Below, piece by piece: positions 7,947 to 16,945 of a DNA stretch of 64,000 nt (position 1 is the stretch's first letter; each line of letters starts with the position of its first letter). Position numbers and translations under genes: made by a program. The DNA is from Planctomycetota bacterium (GTDB taxonomy: Bacteria > Planctomycetota > UBA8108 > UBA1146), in NCBI GenBank assembly GCA_014240375.1, contig JAAZXB010000010.1, positions 56,139-120,138 on the forward strand, read 5' to 3'. Under the pieces are notes generated by a model. The model saw only the letters and a list, made by a program, of their open reading frames with translations. It made no database searches and was not told the origin of the DNA.

Positions 7947-9761
7947 CTACTGGACTCCCGGCATCAGCGGCTGACCCTCGTCCCACACCAGGCGATCGAT
8001 ACTGACCGCTTGGGGGAACACGTTGCGCAGGGCGCTGGAATTGAGCAGATTCGGGTCGAACAGCCAGTTCCGAATCGGTGGATTGTAGACCCCGGATTTA
8101 CCCCATCTTTCGGTCGCCACGCGGCTCTGGAACAGATTGATGAAGGCTCCGTTGATGTTGGCTTTCACATTCGACCACTTCTCATGAAAGCGAGGCAAGT
8201 TTTCCAGTCCGCCGGAGTAGTTTCCACCACCGTCGGGGGTCCTGACATTGCCGGTGACCATCGCCATGTTGTAGGTGGTTTCGGAAGCCTTATCGATGTC
8301 AGAGGAACTGTCGCCAGGAGACCTCTCATCTATCCAGTTGTTGGAGAGCAGGTTGACGGCATCGCTGATCACAGCAGCCGTTCTCATCTGCGGATCGCCT
8401 TCGGTTCTGTGGGCAGTATTGAAGTCGCCCTGGACATAGATCGGATCCTCGCTGACAAACAGCAGGTCAGCCGGGAGTTCGGCTCCATCGGTGAGGCGGA
8501 TTCCCTCCATCCAACCGCTTGCAGCCCCGGGGTCCCAGTTGGCGGGTTCCGGGTCCGGTGAACGATAGGCGTATACCTGATGGATGTCATTGTCGGGGTC
8601 GGTATCTGAATTGGCGTTGGTGATGTAGTTCTGGAAAGTCGAGTTGGAGAGATCCAGTTCGGTCAGAGGAACATAGGTCTCTTCCCTGGCATCGTACATG
8701 TCGTCGGTACTCTCGGTAACGGCACCACCCATCTGTGCGGTGACATCGACCTCGATTCCGTTCTGGACGTGGTAAACCCGATCGTTGTGGATCACCAGGT
8801 CTGCACTGGTGCGATAGTGTCCGTCGTTGGAAATCGATCCGATATCGGGAGCATTCTGGGTCAAGACTCCATGGCTCCCGGACTGGACCGTGCCACCCCA
8901 TTGCTGATCTGCGAAGTCGATCCATTCCTGCGGATCTGACCACGCCTCGAAGTCCTCGTCATTGCCAAGGGACTGGAACACTCCGTTATTGTCCTTGATC
9001 TCGACGGTTCCATTGGTGGTGCTTCCGTTGTTCTTGCGCTCACGAAAGATCTCACCGGTACAGCGAAAGTAATCGGAATCGATGGTCAGGGTTCCTCCGA
9101 CGCCGACGTAGATGTCTCCGTTGGCGTGCACTTTTCCGGCAAAGGTCATGCTGGGGCCAGGGAGCAGTTCCAGGTCATCATCAAAAAAGATGGCGAAGTC
9201 GAAGAGGGGATTTCTCTGCACCTCGATGGTTCTGCGAAGATGGCTCATCGCAGTGTCCGTCTCGACTCCCGAGGTCGATGAGGTTCCGGGGAAAAGCTGA
9301 ACGACTCGGGTGTAGAGGGTCTGTGTCGGCCCATTCGTATCGGTGGAATCGTAGAGCACTTCGATCGGTCTCCAGCCGTCTGTATTGACCTCTGCCGAGT
9401 ACACCTGTGGCGTCAGATCGGTGGCATTCCAGCTGTAACTGACTCCACCGATCAGCACCGTTCCGGTGGCGGATGTGGAGAGCGCGAAGGGATCATCGAA
9501 GTTGGCAGTCCGGACCAAGATGTCCTTCTGCGCCGCATCGAGGATCGATTCGGCCAGTGTTCTGGCCTTCAACTTGTCGAGCTGGAAGCGAGAGTCCTTG
9601 CTGCGGGTCAAGGTAGTGGCGACCGTTGCAGAGGAGATCAATCCGATCACCAGGATCATGAACGCCGTGACCAGCAAGGCCGATCCTCGCTGCGGATCCG
9701 CGCTGGAGTGGTCGAGTTCAGAATCCATCATCGATGGGGGAGTCAGGATGGTTGGTTCCAT
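7947..9761 (-). CDS. large PilX-like prepilin-type protein
   Basis: A protein of about 600 residues with a prepilin-type N-terminus: a short polar leader ending QRG, then the hydrophobic helix SALLVTAFMILVIGL. Cleavage would fall after the glycine. Position +5 is valine rather than the usual glutamate, as in some minor pilins (GspK/PilX-like). The body is rich in beta, Asp, Asn and Ser, includes SMTFAGKVHANGDIYVG-type segments seen in PilX-like proteins of planctomycetes and deltaproteobacteria, and is very long for a pilin. I use ATG 9761 (GGAAGG upstream); a GTG at 9827 overlapping the previous stop by four bases is the alternative. It is likely a tip or minor component made with the two prepilins upstream. 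Confidence 0.72.
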   Translation of the reverse strand: MEPTILTPPSMMDSELDHSSADPQRGSALLVTAFMILVIGLISSATVATTLTRSKDSRFQLDKLKARTLAESILDAAQKDILVRTANFDDPFALSTSATGTVLIGGVSYSWNATDLTPQVYSAEVNTDGWRPIEVLYDSTDTNGPTQTLYTRVVQLFPGTSSTSGVETDTAMSHLRRTIEVQRNPLFDFAIFFDDDLELLPGPSMTFAGKVHANGDIYVGVGGTLTIDSDYFRCTGEIFRERKNNGSTTNGTVEIKDNNGVFQSLGNDEDFEAWSDPQEWIDFADQQWGGTVQSGSHGVLTQNAPDIGSISNDGHYRTSADLVIHNDRVYHVQNGIEVDVTAQMGGAVTESTDDMYDAREETYVPLTELDLSNSTFQNYITNANSDTDPDNDIHQVYAYRSPDPEPANWDPGAASGWMEGIRLTDGAELPADLLFVSEDPIYVQGDFNTAHRTEGDPQMRTAAVISDAVNLLSNNWIDERSPGDSSSDIDKASETTYNMAMVTGNVRTPDGGGNYSGGLENLPRFHEKWSNVKANINGAFINLFQSRVATERWGKSGVYNPPIRNWLFDPNLLNSSALRNVFPQAVSIDRLVWDEGQPLMPGVQ

Positions 9762-9823
9762 GGGAGACCTTCCAGAGTGAGGCATTGGGCGGGTGGGAGC
9801 GATCGAAGCGGTAGTATTGGAGA

Positions 9824-10513
9824 TCACTGGGAATCCTCGATGAAGTTGCGTCTCTTGACCCTGCTCTTCACCGAGTAGGGGACATGGTCGCTCTCGCGTT
9901 GAAGATTCAGCTGGACGATGATCGAAAGGCCCTGGATCTCGAAGGAGAGTCCGGGCAATCGATCGGTACCGGCTTCATTCAGCTGATAGGTACCGATGCG
10001 GGTGGCCAGGGTCGAACTGGATGAGTTTCCCAGCGAATCGAAAATCGTACAGACCACATCGCCGAAGTGATAATCGTCACTGGCAGGATCGGCAGAGAGA
10101 CGCTGCCACTCGAGCGAGCACTGAACCACTGGCAAGGGAGATCCGGAAGAGTCCTCGAAGTAGTATTGCCCCAGCGACAGATTGTATCCTCTACGCCATG
10201 TTTCCGGCAAGATTCGATCCCACTCCCCGGTGCTTCCGTTATAGGAATATCCGAGAAGATCGATCTCCAGCAACTCCCCCGAAGCAGACAGTTCCGGGGT
10301 CGACCAGCCCTGCCTCAGGATCGACTCCACCCGCGTGAAACTACGGTGGGCGTCGAACTGAGCCGCGGCATCGGCATCGGCATCACCGCCGAAGCGTGCG
10401 AAGGAGGTGGCGAGAGCCAGGCTCAATCCGAGCACCACGACGAAGACCGTCGTGGCGATGAGAATCTCGAGGAGGGTCGAGCCCTCCTCTGGTCTCGGGT
10501 GTGTGGGGTTCAT
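9824..10513 (-). CDS. type II/IV prepilin-like protein
   Basis: About 229 residues with a classical type III signal: a leader ending PEEG, then STLLEILIATTVFVVVLGL, with the conserved glutamate at +5. The C-terminal domain is beta-rich and has no recognisable family. The ATG at 10513 is chosen because TAGGAG lies seven bases upstream and the leader becomes short (10 residues). It lies between another prepilin and the PilX-like protein on the same strand with almost no gap, so the three are probably one transcript. The pseudopilin or pilin assembly ATPase, prepilin peptidase and secretin are not in the window. Confidence 0.8.
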   Translation of the reverse strand: MNPTHPRPEEGSTLLEILIATTVFVVVLGLSLALATSFARFGGDADADAAAQFDAHRSFTRVESILRQGWSTPELSASGELLEIDLLGYSYNGSTGEWDRILPETWRRGYNLSLGQYYFEDSSGSPLPVVQCSLEWQRLSADPASDDYHFGDVVCTIFDSLGNSSSSTLATRIGTYQLNEAGTDRLPGLSFEIQGLSIIVQLNLQRESDHVPYSVKSRVKRRNFIEDSQ

Positions 10514-10523
10514 CGGTCTACTC

Positions 10524-10970
10524 CTACCGGGTCCGTATGACCCAGAACTGGTGTTGAATTTGTCCCTGATCACGGCCCTCCCAGGTGACCTCTACGAGGA
10601 TCTCCAGGGGGTCGGCTTCGATGTCGGTGACCGAGACATCGAGGGTGGGGATGGTCAGATCTGCCATCTCGAGCAGGGTCGGAGTCTCATCAAAGACCTG
10701 GCGCCCCTTTTTCGGCCAGTTGCTCGAGAGCAGGTATCCATCCTGGGAGTTGGTCAGGTCTTCCATAGTGCGAGAATTCAACTCTTCGATCACTGCTCGG
10801 GTGTGTCCAGTCGCCTGGGTCACTTCTCGAGTGTGGTTCTGCTCGTCGAGGATCGGCAGCATCAACATCGCTGCTGCGGTTCCGACGACGGTCAGCAGCG
10901 CCAGCGCGATCATCACCTCCAGCAGGGTGTATCCGTCCTGCGGGGTCCTCAACTCGGGGCACGATTCCAT
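10524..10970 (-). CDS. type IV pilin/pseudopilin-like protein
   Basis: A 148-residue protein with a prepilin leader ending QDG, followed by YTLLEVMIALALLTVVG, including the +5 glutamate. The rest is a short globular domain of the minor pseudopilin (GspI/PilV-like) size. The ATG at 10970 is preceded by GGAAGAGG. It is the first of three consecutive prepilin-type genes, ending 11 bases before the next one starts. The set of one small, one medium and one very large prepilin resembles the minor pilin clusters that prime pilus or type II secretion pseudopilus assembly. Confidence 0.82.
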   Translation of the reverse strand: MESCPELRTPQDGYTLLEVMIALALLTVVGTAAAMLMLPILDEQNHTREVTQATGHTRAVIEELNSRTMEDLTNSQDGYLLSSNWPKKGRQVFDETPTLLEMADLTIPTLDVSVTDIEADPLEILVEVTWEGRDQGQIQHQFWVIRTR

Positions 10971-11144
10971 CGTGAAACCTCTTCCATGGGGGATCATTCG
11001 CGGTCCATCGGGCGTGATGTGGACATAACGGGTCCCGAGAAGAGTACGACGGTGATCCCCAACGGTGCAAATCGGTGGGGGGGAATCGTCGAGATCTAGC
11101 CTGGAGAAGGGATCAGTTCCCGGAAGGAATGACCGGAACGGTGG

Positions 11145-12638
11145 CTATCCGCCCAATTCGAGCATCAACCGTAAATTGGTCCCTCGATCATCATCGAAGG
11201 TCGTCATCGACTCATCGGTCCTGGTCCAGGTCGCCTCGAACAACCACCTCACCCACGGTTTTGACCGTGCCGAAAGCCCGGCTCTCAGCACCTGGACGGT
11301 CCCGCCAGCGGTGCCAGGATCGAGCAGGCCGAGATTTTCCAGTTCTCCTGCGAGGTGCGCTCTCTCGTAACGAAGAAGCAGTTCAACGTTGGGCCCATCG
11401 AAGGGGGAAGGAGCATCAAAGGTGGTGGGTGGAAGGTCGGGTCCGGATCGTGTGGGGAGGGAGTTGTTTCGAGAGATCAGGGCCCTGATTCCAAACTGCC
11501 AGCCGGTGAGATCTCCCGGAAGGTCGGTGGGTCCGGAAGTGGTTTCGGTTCCATGGAGGCCATGAGTCATCCATTCGTTTTCCAGATGTAGCCACTCGAG
11601 TAGCGGCCAGCGCCAGCCGGCTCGAACCCAGCGCGCGCTTTCCACCTCGAGCGGAAGGGTATTCATCAGGGGTAACTCTTCCGGGCTCAGAACCTGGATC
11701 CGACCCTCGCAACCGTGCTCGAGGCGACCCGCGATGAACATCGAGAAGCGGCTCCCAGGAGTTTCCACGGCATCGGGGCCGCCGAACAGCAATCGACTGA
11801 AGGGCTGAACGCTGAGTCGCCCGGAGATCCCCTGCCCCCCGAATCTCAGCCCACGAGGATCGACCGAATTTCCCAACCTCGCCTGCAGGTCCGTGATGAT
11901 GGCATCATCGAGCCAGCGTCCCCCTCCTCGGATGGAAGTACTGGAGCCCTCGGAGATCCAATCGATCAGCCCTTGGGAGACGGTGAGTCGATCCTCCTGG
12001 AAGAGCCCGCCCTGGAGTCCCATCGAATTGGCGATCCTCCCGCCGGTCAGATGCAATCCACCACGGATATGACGGTCGATCCAGAACTCCGAGAAGACCC
12101 CAGCCGAGTTCTCATCTTCGAAGTTCAGGCGAAATCGAAAGTGATTTTTTTCGAGGGCGCTGCCCTCTATACGAATGTCGCTCCTGCGGAGGCTGGTGCC
12201 GGAGAGGCTGGAGGGATCTTGCTGGGTGTGGATCGTCGAATCGAGGCGAAGGGTTCCCACCAGTTCGAGATGGGGAACATCCCCTGGGCCTACGATGGAG
12301 ATGCGGCCGCCATGCTTGAGGTGGATGAAACCGTGATCGGAATTGTCTTCTAACTGAGGCTCTTGCGCTTCAACAAAGGGGTTGGTGCTGAAGGGGTCGA
12401 ACGGATCCTGGTCGAACGGATCCTGGTCGAACGGATCCTGGTCGAATGGAACCTGGTCGAATGGAACCTGGTCGAATGGAACCTGGTCGAATGGAACCTG
12501 GTCGAACGGATCTCCTCCTTGCTGTCCCAGCGCCGGCTGCGGTAGGAGCAGAAGAAGCAGCAGCCATCCGATGGGATGGGAGTCACAAATTCGATGGTGC
12601 CAGGGCAATGGGGGCAGAATTAGATGGGACAAACACAT
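11145..12638 (-). CDS. secreted outer-membrane beta-barrel, porin O/P-like, with PFDQ tandem repeat
   Basis: A protein of about 497 residues. The N-terminus has a strongly hydrophobic stretch (LLLLLLLP) ending at a likely signal peptidase site, PALGQQ. Directly after comes a tandem repeat of four PFDQV and three PFDQD units, encoded by a 15-bp DNA repeat. The remaining about 400 residues alternate short amphipathic strands and turns, with GGRI, FRLNFED and WLDDAIITDLQ segments like those of phosphate-selective porin O/P family barrels, and end in an aromatic-poor strand (RLMLELGG). I used the ATG at 12638; a TTG at 12707 would add 23 residues before the signal peptide. The family call is moderate: it could be another anion- or substrate-specific barrel. 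The gene lies 174 bases upstream of the prepilin genes. Confidence 0.6.
   Translation of the reverse strand: MCLSHLILPPLPWHHRICDSHPIGWLLLLLLLPQPALGQQGGDPFDQVPFDQVPFDQVPFDQVPFDQDPFDQDPFDQDPFDPFSTNPFVEAQEPQLEDNSDHGFIHLKHGGRISIVGPGDVPHLELVGTLRLDSTIHTQQDPSSLSGTSLRRSDIRIEGSALEKNHFRFRLNFEDENSAGVFSEFWIDRHIRGGLHLTGGRIANSMGLQGGLFQEDRLTVSQGLIDWISEGSSTSIRGGGRWLDDAIITDLQARLGNSVDPRGLRFGGQGISGRLSVQPFSRLLFGGPDAVETPGSRFSMFIAGRLEHGCEGRIQVLSPEELPLMNTLPLEVESARWVRAGWRWPLLEWLHLENEWMTHGLHGTETTSGPTDLPGDLTGWQFGIRALISRNNSLPTRSGPDLPPTTFDAPSPFDGPNVELLLRYERAHLAGELENLGLLDPGTAGGTVQVLRAGLSARSKPWVRWLFEATWTRTDESMTTFDDDRGTNLRLMLELGG
12396..12511. repeat. 15-bp tandem repeat, seven full units plus partial, inside porin-like gene
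   Basis: On the plus strand the unit reads GGTCGAATGGAACCT, with a second version GGTCGAACGGATCCT; three copies of the second type come first, then four of the first. It encodes PFDQV/PFDQD and keeps the frame because the unit is a multiple of three. The near-identity of adjacent copies suggests recent expansion by slippage or unequal recombination, so copy number may vary between strains. Confidence 0.95.
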
Positions 12639-12767
12639 TGCGGGCTGTGCTGCAGTCGAATCGATCTGGATCGGCTTGGCTTCAAACTGTCCGGACGCTG
12701 AATTCAAGATGATCGGGCCCCCCAGAGGAGATCATCCCGATCTACTGCTATTGGACAAGAGGAAACT

Positions 12768-13862
12768 CTACAGCTTCTCCAGGCGAACATCGTCGATCAT
12801 GATCAGACTGTCGGGTCCGCCACTGAATATGACTCGTAACGCTTCGACCATATCCCACTGCACTTCTCCCTTACGAGTGAACTTCTTCAGGTCGAGGCGT
12901 AGGTCCTGCCAGCGGCCCTGGGGAATCAGTGCGGAGTTATATCCATCTCTCTGGAACGCACGCCCTGCGCCCCTGCGTCCTCCGCCGCGTGGGGCTCTCA
13001 CCTGGTCTCCGTTGGCATCGAACAGGATCAACAGCTGTGGTCGTGCCTTGGGATCTTCGCAGCGGATCGAGATGTTGAGGAATCGATAGTCGGTCAGGCT
13101 CAGGCCTTCGTCGATCATTTTCTTGAAAACGGCATCCCCGAGATTGATCCAGCTGATTTCAGTACCTGTCTGCCAGTGCATGGCAAACTTGCCGGTCCGA
13201 ACGTCGCCGTCCTCAGGTGTCCCTCCGACGATCTTGGTCTTGGCCGCTTGAGGGCCTCCACGATTTCCCCGGGGATCCGCATCTTCTTGCTCCTCCGGCT
13301 CGTCGCTGGAATCAGACCTGGGCTTCTCGAAGTCTTCGAGCAACAAGTACACCTCTTCGAAAGCGAGTTGGCGAAGCGTGGAGAGTTCCTCGCCGTTGAG
13401 GGAGCCTTCAAATGCGGTTCCGTCGGCATCCTCTTTCGTGATGATGGAGAGCGCCAATTTGAACTTCTCCTTGTCGAAGTACTTCTGGGCCTTCTCGAGA
13501 ACCACACCCGCCTCTGCTTCCTTGGAGCATCGTTCAAGAACAGCTGCGATGGGATCTTCTGACTTCCGTAGTTTTCCCTGGAGGCGTTTGATGATCGATC
13601 GAGCGCGAGAGAACTCGCGCTGTTCGAGATATTCATGAAAACGATCGAGATCCGAATTGAGGGCGGCATCCCCCAGGTCGATCTTGGGAACCGGCCCGAT
13701 CTTTGAATCGGTAGACTCCTCGGGCGTGGATTCGGGTTCCTCGACCTGTGGGAGGGGAGAAGTGACGAATCCGCTGATCGGCACCGCCCACAGCAGTGTG
13801 ACCAGGAGGATTGTGAGCCGCGCCAGCGGGACCAGCCCCGTGGCTGAAGAAATACAATTCAT
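12768..13862 (-). CDS. secreted protein of unknown function with C-terminal carbohydrate-binding-like domain
   Basis: About 364 residues. An N-terminal signal peptide (hydrophobic ARLTILLVTLLWAVP) is followed by a Glu/Pro-rich linker, a helical region (residues 55-165) with coiled-coil or TPR-like character, an acidic linker (EEQEDAD), and a C-terminal beta domain starting near KIVGGTPEDGDVRTGKFAMHW. That last part, ending in FSGGPDSLIMIDDVRLEKL, has the shape of galactose-binding-like modules, where the final strand reads IDDVRL. I pick ATG 13862 because AAGGAG lies six bases upstream; an ATG at 13868 is too close to it. It is upstream of the porin-like gene on the same strand. No function is assigned. 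Confidence 0.75.
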   Translation of the reverse strand: MNCISSATGLVPLARLTILLVTLLWAVPISGFVTSPLPQVEEPESTPEESTDSKIGPVPKIDLGDAALNSDLDRFHEYLEQREFSRARSIIKRLQGKLRKSEDPIAAVLERCSKEAEAGVVLEKAQKYFDKEKFKLALSIITKEDADGTAFEGSLNGEELSTLRQLAFEEVYLLLEDFEKPRSDSSDEPEEQEDADPRGNRGGPQAAKTKIVGGTPEDGDVRTGKFAMHWQTGTEISWINLGDAVFKKMIDEGLSLTDYRFLNISIRCEDPKARPQLLILFDANGDQVRAPRGGGRRGAGRAFQRDGYNSALIPQGRWQDLRLDLKKFTRKGEVQWDMVEALRVIFSGGPDSLIMIDDVRLEKL

Positions 13863-13895
13863 CGTCATCTCCTTTCATGCGGTCCACAGGCACCG

Positions 13896-14183
13896 GTGAA
13901 GTGTGGCTGTGTCATCGCTCCAGCGGACCGGATTCCATACTACGAACCTCTTCGTCAGGGTCAAGAACTGCTGCTCGTGGCCGTTCCTATCCCCTCTGAC
14001 AACCCCGATGAGGCCTCGATGGATTCGCTTCGTGGATTTTTTTTTGTCTCCGGATTCGAAGTAATTGAGGTGGATCCAGGCGATAATCGATTCGCATCCG
14101 CCATGGAAATGGTGCCGGTAAAGATCACCGGAGAAGCACCTGGTACCTGTTTTGCTGAAATGAGGAAGATCGATGGTTCGTGA
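13896..14183 (+). CDS. small hypothetical protein overlapping trxB
   Basis: A 95-residue frame starting at GTG 13896. It has no family I recognise. The sequence looks protein-like: beta-rich (LLLVAVPIPSDN, FFFVSGFEVIEVD) with two cysteines near the N-terminus, and its last eleven bases overlap the trxB start, which suggests translational coupling. No convincing ribosome site precedes the GTG. The gene is divergent from the secreted protein at 12768, from which it is separated by only 33 bases. It may be a small accessory protein of trxB or an overcalled frame. Confidence 0.55.
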   Translation: MKCGCVIAPADRIPYYEPLRQGQELLLVAVPIPSDNPDEASMDSLRGFFFVSGFEVIEVDPGDNRFASAMEMVPVKITGEAPGTCFAEMRKIDGS

Positions 14184-15096
14184 AGTCGTGATCATTGGGT
14201 CGGGACCGGCAGGATACACTGCGGCGGTCTACACGGGGCGTGCTCAACTGGCACCACTGGTATTTGCGGGATCGCTCAGTGGAGGGCAGTTGATGCTAAC
14301 CACAGATGTCGAGAACTACCCTGGATTCCCCGAGGGAATCATGGGACCCGAACTGATGGAGAATTTCAGGAACCAGGCGGAACGCTTTGGTGCAGAGGTG
14401 GTGTACGAGGACGTGGTAGAGGTCGACTTCTCCAGTCATCCGTACCGGGTCAAGAGTGCTTCCCAGGAGGTCGAGGCGAAGACCGTCATCATCTCCACCG
14501 GGGCCAGTGCCAAGTTGCTCGGCCTCGAGGCAGAGAGTCGACTGATGGGACACGGTGTGAGTACCTGTGCGACCTGCGACGGATTCTTCTTCCGCGGGCA
14601 GGAGATCGCCATCGTGGGAGGCGGCGACTCTGCCATGGAGGAGGCGACTTTCCTGACGCGATTTGCCGAAAAGGTGACCGTCATTCACCGTCGCGATGCT
14701 CTCCGCGCCTCGAAGATCATGCAGCAAAAGGCGATCGATCATCCGAAGATCGAGTTCATGCTCGATTCAGCGGTGACCGAGATCTTCGAGGAAGATGCCA
14801 AGGTCTGCGGGATCGAGGTGGAAAACCTGAAGTCTGGTGAGAAGATTCGTGTCGATCTGACCGGATTATTTGTCGCGATCGGTCATACTCCGAACACTCA
14901 ACTGTTCGATGGCAAGGTCGAACTCCACGACAATGGTTATATCCGCTGCACGGAAGGTTCCCGTACCAGTGTCGCGGGTGTATTTGCCTGTGGTGATGTG
15001 CAGGATTTCACCTACCGACAGGCGGTTACCGCAGCCGGAAGCGGTTGCATGGCTGCCCTCGATGCCGAGCGGTGGATCGAGCACCAGGGGAACTGA
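14173..15096 (+). CDS. trxB: thioredoxin reductase
   Basis: A 307-residue low-molecular-weight NADPH-dependent flavoenzyme. The FAD-binding GSGPAGYTAA motif lies at residues 9-18, the redox disulfide CATC at 132-135, the NADPH-binding GGGDSAMEEA follows, and the C-terminal FAD motif is GDVQD with YRQAVTAAGSG. It reduces thioredoxin (trxA at 5036-5362). The ATG has AGGA about seven bases upstream, inside the end of the small gene before it. Length and motifs are fully normal. Confidence 0.97.
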   Translation: MVREVVIIGSGPAGYTAAVYTGRAQLAPLVFAGSLSGGQLMLTTDVENYPGFPEGIMGPELMENFRNQAERFGAEVVYEDVVEVDFSSHPYRVKSASQEVEAKTVIISTGASAKLLGLEAESRLMGHGVSTCATCDGFFFRGQEIAIVGGGDSAMEEATFLTRFAEKVTVIHRRDALRASKIMQQKAIDHPKIEFMLDSAVTEIFEEDAKVCGIEVENLKSGEKIRVDLTGLFVAIGHTPNTQLFDGKVELHDNGYIRCTEGSRTSVAGVFACGDVQDFTYRQAVTAAGSGCMAALDAERWIEHQGN

Positions 15097-15150
15097 GTCG
15101 AGAGTGACCCATCGCTCAAAAATTCTGGCCTTCGCCGGAGGGTGAGCGGT

Positions 15151-15180
15151 TCCCATGTACCGTTTTCATGCGGTACCATG
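15151..15180 (+). other. short inverted repeat between trxB and the TatD-like gene
   Basis: GTACCG at 15157-15162 pairs with CGGTAC at 15171-15176 around an 8-base loop beginning TTTT. It lies about 60 bases after the trxB stop. It lacks a T run after the stem, so it is a weak terminator or an mRNA hairpin in the gap. Confidence 0.3.
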
Positions 15181-15228
15181 CACGATCAGCCCTGACCGCT
15201 GTGGCGGAGAGGAATGAAAGGTTTCCAG

Positions 15229-16038
15229 ATGAGGATCTTTGACCCACACAGTCACATGATTTCCAGGATCACCGACGACTACGAGAAGATGGCAGTGGCG
15301 GGAATCGTCGCTCTCACCGAGCCGTCTTTCTGGCTCGGCGAACCGCGAAAGCATGCGGGTACTTTTTACGACTATTTCGACCACATCACCAATTTCGAGG
15401 CTCAGAGAGCAGCAGAGTATGGAATCAAGCACTACTGCACCATCGGAGTGAATCCTCGAGAGGCCAATGACATCGATCTTGCCACAGAGGTTCTGACGCG
15501 GATCGAGGAGTGGTTCGAGCGCCCTTCGGTGGTGGCGGTGGGAGAACTGGGATTTGATCTGATCACCGACGATGAAGAGACGATCCTTCGCCGTCAGCTG
15601 GAAATGGCCTTCAGCGCAGGACTTCCGGTGATGATCCACACTCCTCATCGAAACAAGCTTGAGGGAACGCTGAGAACCATCAAGGTGGTTCAGGAGATGG
15701 ATCTGGATCCCTCGCGGATCCTGATGGATCACAACACTGAAGAGACGATCGAGGTCAGCCACGATAATGGCTTCTGGTGCGGGCATACCGTTTATCCGGT
15801 GACCAAGTTGAGCCCCGAACGAGCGGCAGCCATCTTTGAAAAATACGGTCCTGACCGAATGATGGTCAACTCTTCCTGTGACTGGGGGCCGTCAGATCCG
15901 CTCAGTGTTCCTCGAACCGTCTGGCGCATGCGCCGGGAAGGTTTCTCAGAGGATGTGATCCGTAAAATCGTTTGGGATAATCCCATCGCGTTTTATTCCA
16001 TCTCGGGACGGGTAGATCTGCAACCGGGTTGGGAGTGA
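15229..16038 (+). CDS. TatD-like metal-dependent hydrolase
   Basis: About 269 residues of an amidohydrolase-fold protein. Metal-binding features are DPHSH at the N-terminus, the GELGFD segment near residue 108, HTPH near residue 140, a DHN segment near residue 165, and a late aspartate in SSCDWG. These match the TatD-related branch found as EboB-like or stand-alone hydrolases, distinct from the DNase TatD itself. The start at 15229 gives the family N-terminus [10 protein letters not shown] and has AAAGG upstream; ATG 15214 is the alternative. It ends four bases before folE, with which it is probably co-transcribed. Its substrate is unknown. Confidence 0.8.
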   Translation: MRIFDPHSHMISRITDDYEKMAVAGIVALTEPSFWLGEPRKHAGTFYDYFDHITNFEAQRAAEYGIKHYCTIGVNPREANDIDLATEVLTRIEEWFERPSVVAVGELGFDLITDDEETILRRQLEMAFSAGLPVMIHTPHRNKLEGTLRTIKVVQEMDLDPSRILMDHNTEETIEVSHDNGFWCGHTVYPVTKLSPERAAAIFEKYGPDRMMVNSSCDWGPSDPLSVPRTVWRMRREGFSEDVIRKIVWDNPIAFYSISGRVDLQPGWE

Positions 16039-16042
16039 TCGG

Positions 16043-16624
16043 ATGAGTTCAATGGCAGAGTTTGATTCAGAAAAAATTCGTGAAGGTGTGAAACTGATTC
16101 TCGAGGGAGTCGGTGAAGATCCGACTCGCGAGGGGCTCATCAACACCCCGGACAGGGTCGCCCGGATGTACAACGAGATGTTTTCGGGTTTGAAAGAATC
16201 CAGTTCGACACTTCTCGATACGGTTTTTCATGAGGAGTACGATGAAATCGTATTGCTGAAGGATATCGAGTTCTTCTCCGTTTGCGAACATCACCTGATG
16301 CCGTTTTCCGGTAAGGCGCATGTCGCCTACCTGCCAGGAGGCAAGATTGTCGGCCTGTCCAAACTGGTACGAGCAGTGGAGCACTTCGCCAGAAGACCAC
16401 AGGTCCAGGAGAGACTGACCGCGCAAATCGCCGATCTGATCACTCAGGCCCTTGAGCCCAAGGGGGTGGCAGTGGTCCTCGAGGCGACCCACACTTGCAT
16501 GACCTTGCGAGGGGTTCGGAAACCGGGCAGCGTGATGACTACCTCAGCCATGAGAGGGGTGATCCGAGAGAACCTGGCGACCAGAAACGAGATTTTGGGT
16601 CTCATCTTCGGCAGGGTGAAATAG
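16043..16624 (+). CDS. folE: GTP cyclohydrolase I
   Basis: A 193-residue type I enzyme converting GTP to 7,8-dihydroneopterin triphosphate. Zinc ligands are Cys81 and the histidines of CEHHLMPF, plus the cysteine of HTCMTLRG near residue 152. The GLSKLVR and QERLT segments are the usual substrate-loop and core motifs. The product feeds folate and, through QueD, queuosine; queD and queE are at 44457-45487. A GGGAG lies seven bases upstream of the ATG. The next gene starts directly after its stop codon. Confidence 0.97.
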   Translation: MSSMAEFDSEKIREGVKLILEGVGEDPTREGLINTPDRVARMYNEMFSGLKESSSTLLDTVFHEEYDEIVLLKDIEFFSVCEHHLMPFSGKAHVAYLPGGKIVGLSKLVRAVEHFARRPQVQERLTAQIADLITQALEPKGVAVVLEATHTCMTLRGVRKPGSVMTTSAMRGVIRENLATRNEILGLIFGRVK

Positions 16625-16933
16625 GTGTCCGGGCGTCCCGACCGACTGTTCGAGGTGGATTGCCCCTGCTGTGATACCCGCTTGACCATCGATCCTCGAG
16701 CCAAGCGGATCTTCCATACGGTGACCAAGGGCCAAGACGGTGAGACCAAGTCCTTTGAGGATGCCGTCAAGGATGCCACCGGAGGAGCCCAGCGCGCAGC
16801 CGACAAGTTCAAGGATGTTCTCGCTTCCGAGGAAGGCAAAGAGGACCGGCTCGACGACATGTTCGATGAGGGCCTCAAGAAGGCCGAGGACGATCCCAAC
16901 AAGAAGCCTCCCTCCATCTTCGATTTCGATTAG
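16625..16933 (+). CDS. small protein with N-terminal CPCC motif and acidic tail
   Basis: 102 residues starting at a GTG that directly abuts the folE stop. The N-terminus has VDCPCCDTRLTIDP, which resembles one knuckle of a zinc ribbon, but no second CxxC pair is present. The rest is highly charged and helical, ending in a short Pro-containing tail (KKPPSIFDFD). I do not recognise a family. Its close spacing to folE before and the NYN gene after suggests one operon. Confidence 0.7.
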   Translation: MSGRPDRLFEVDCPCCDTRLTIDPRAKRIFHTVTKGQDGETKSFEDAVKDATGGAQRAADKFKDVLASEEGKEDRLDDMFDEGLKKAEDDPNKKPPSIFDFD

Positions 16934-16945
16934 GGGGGAGTGCAG

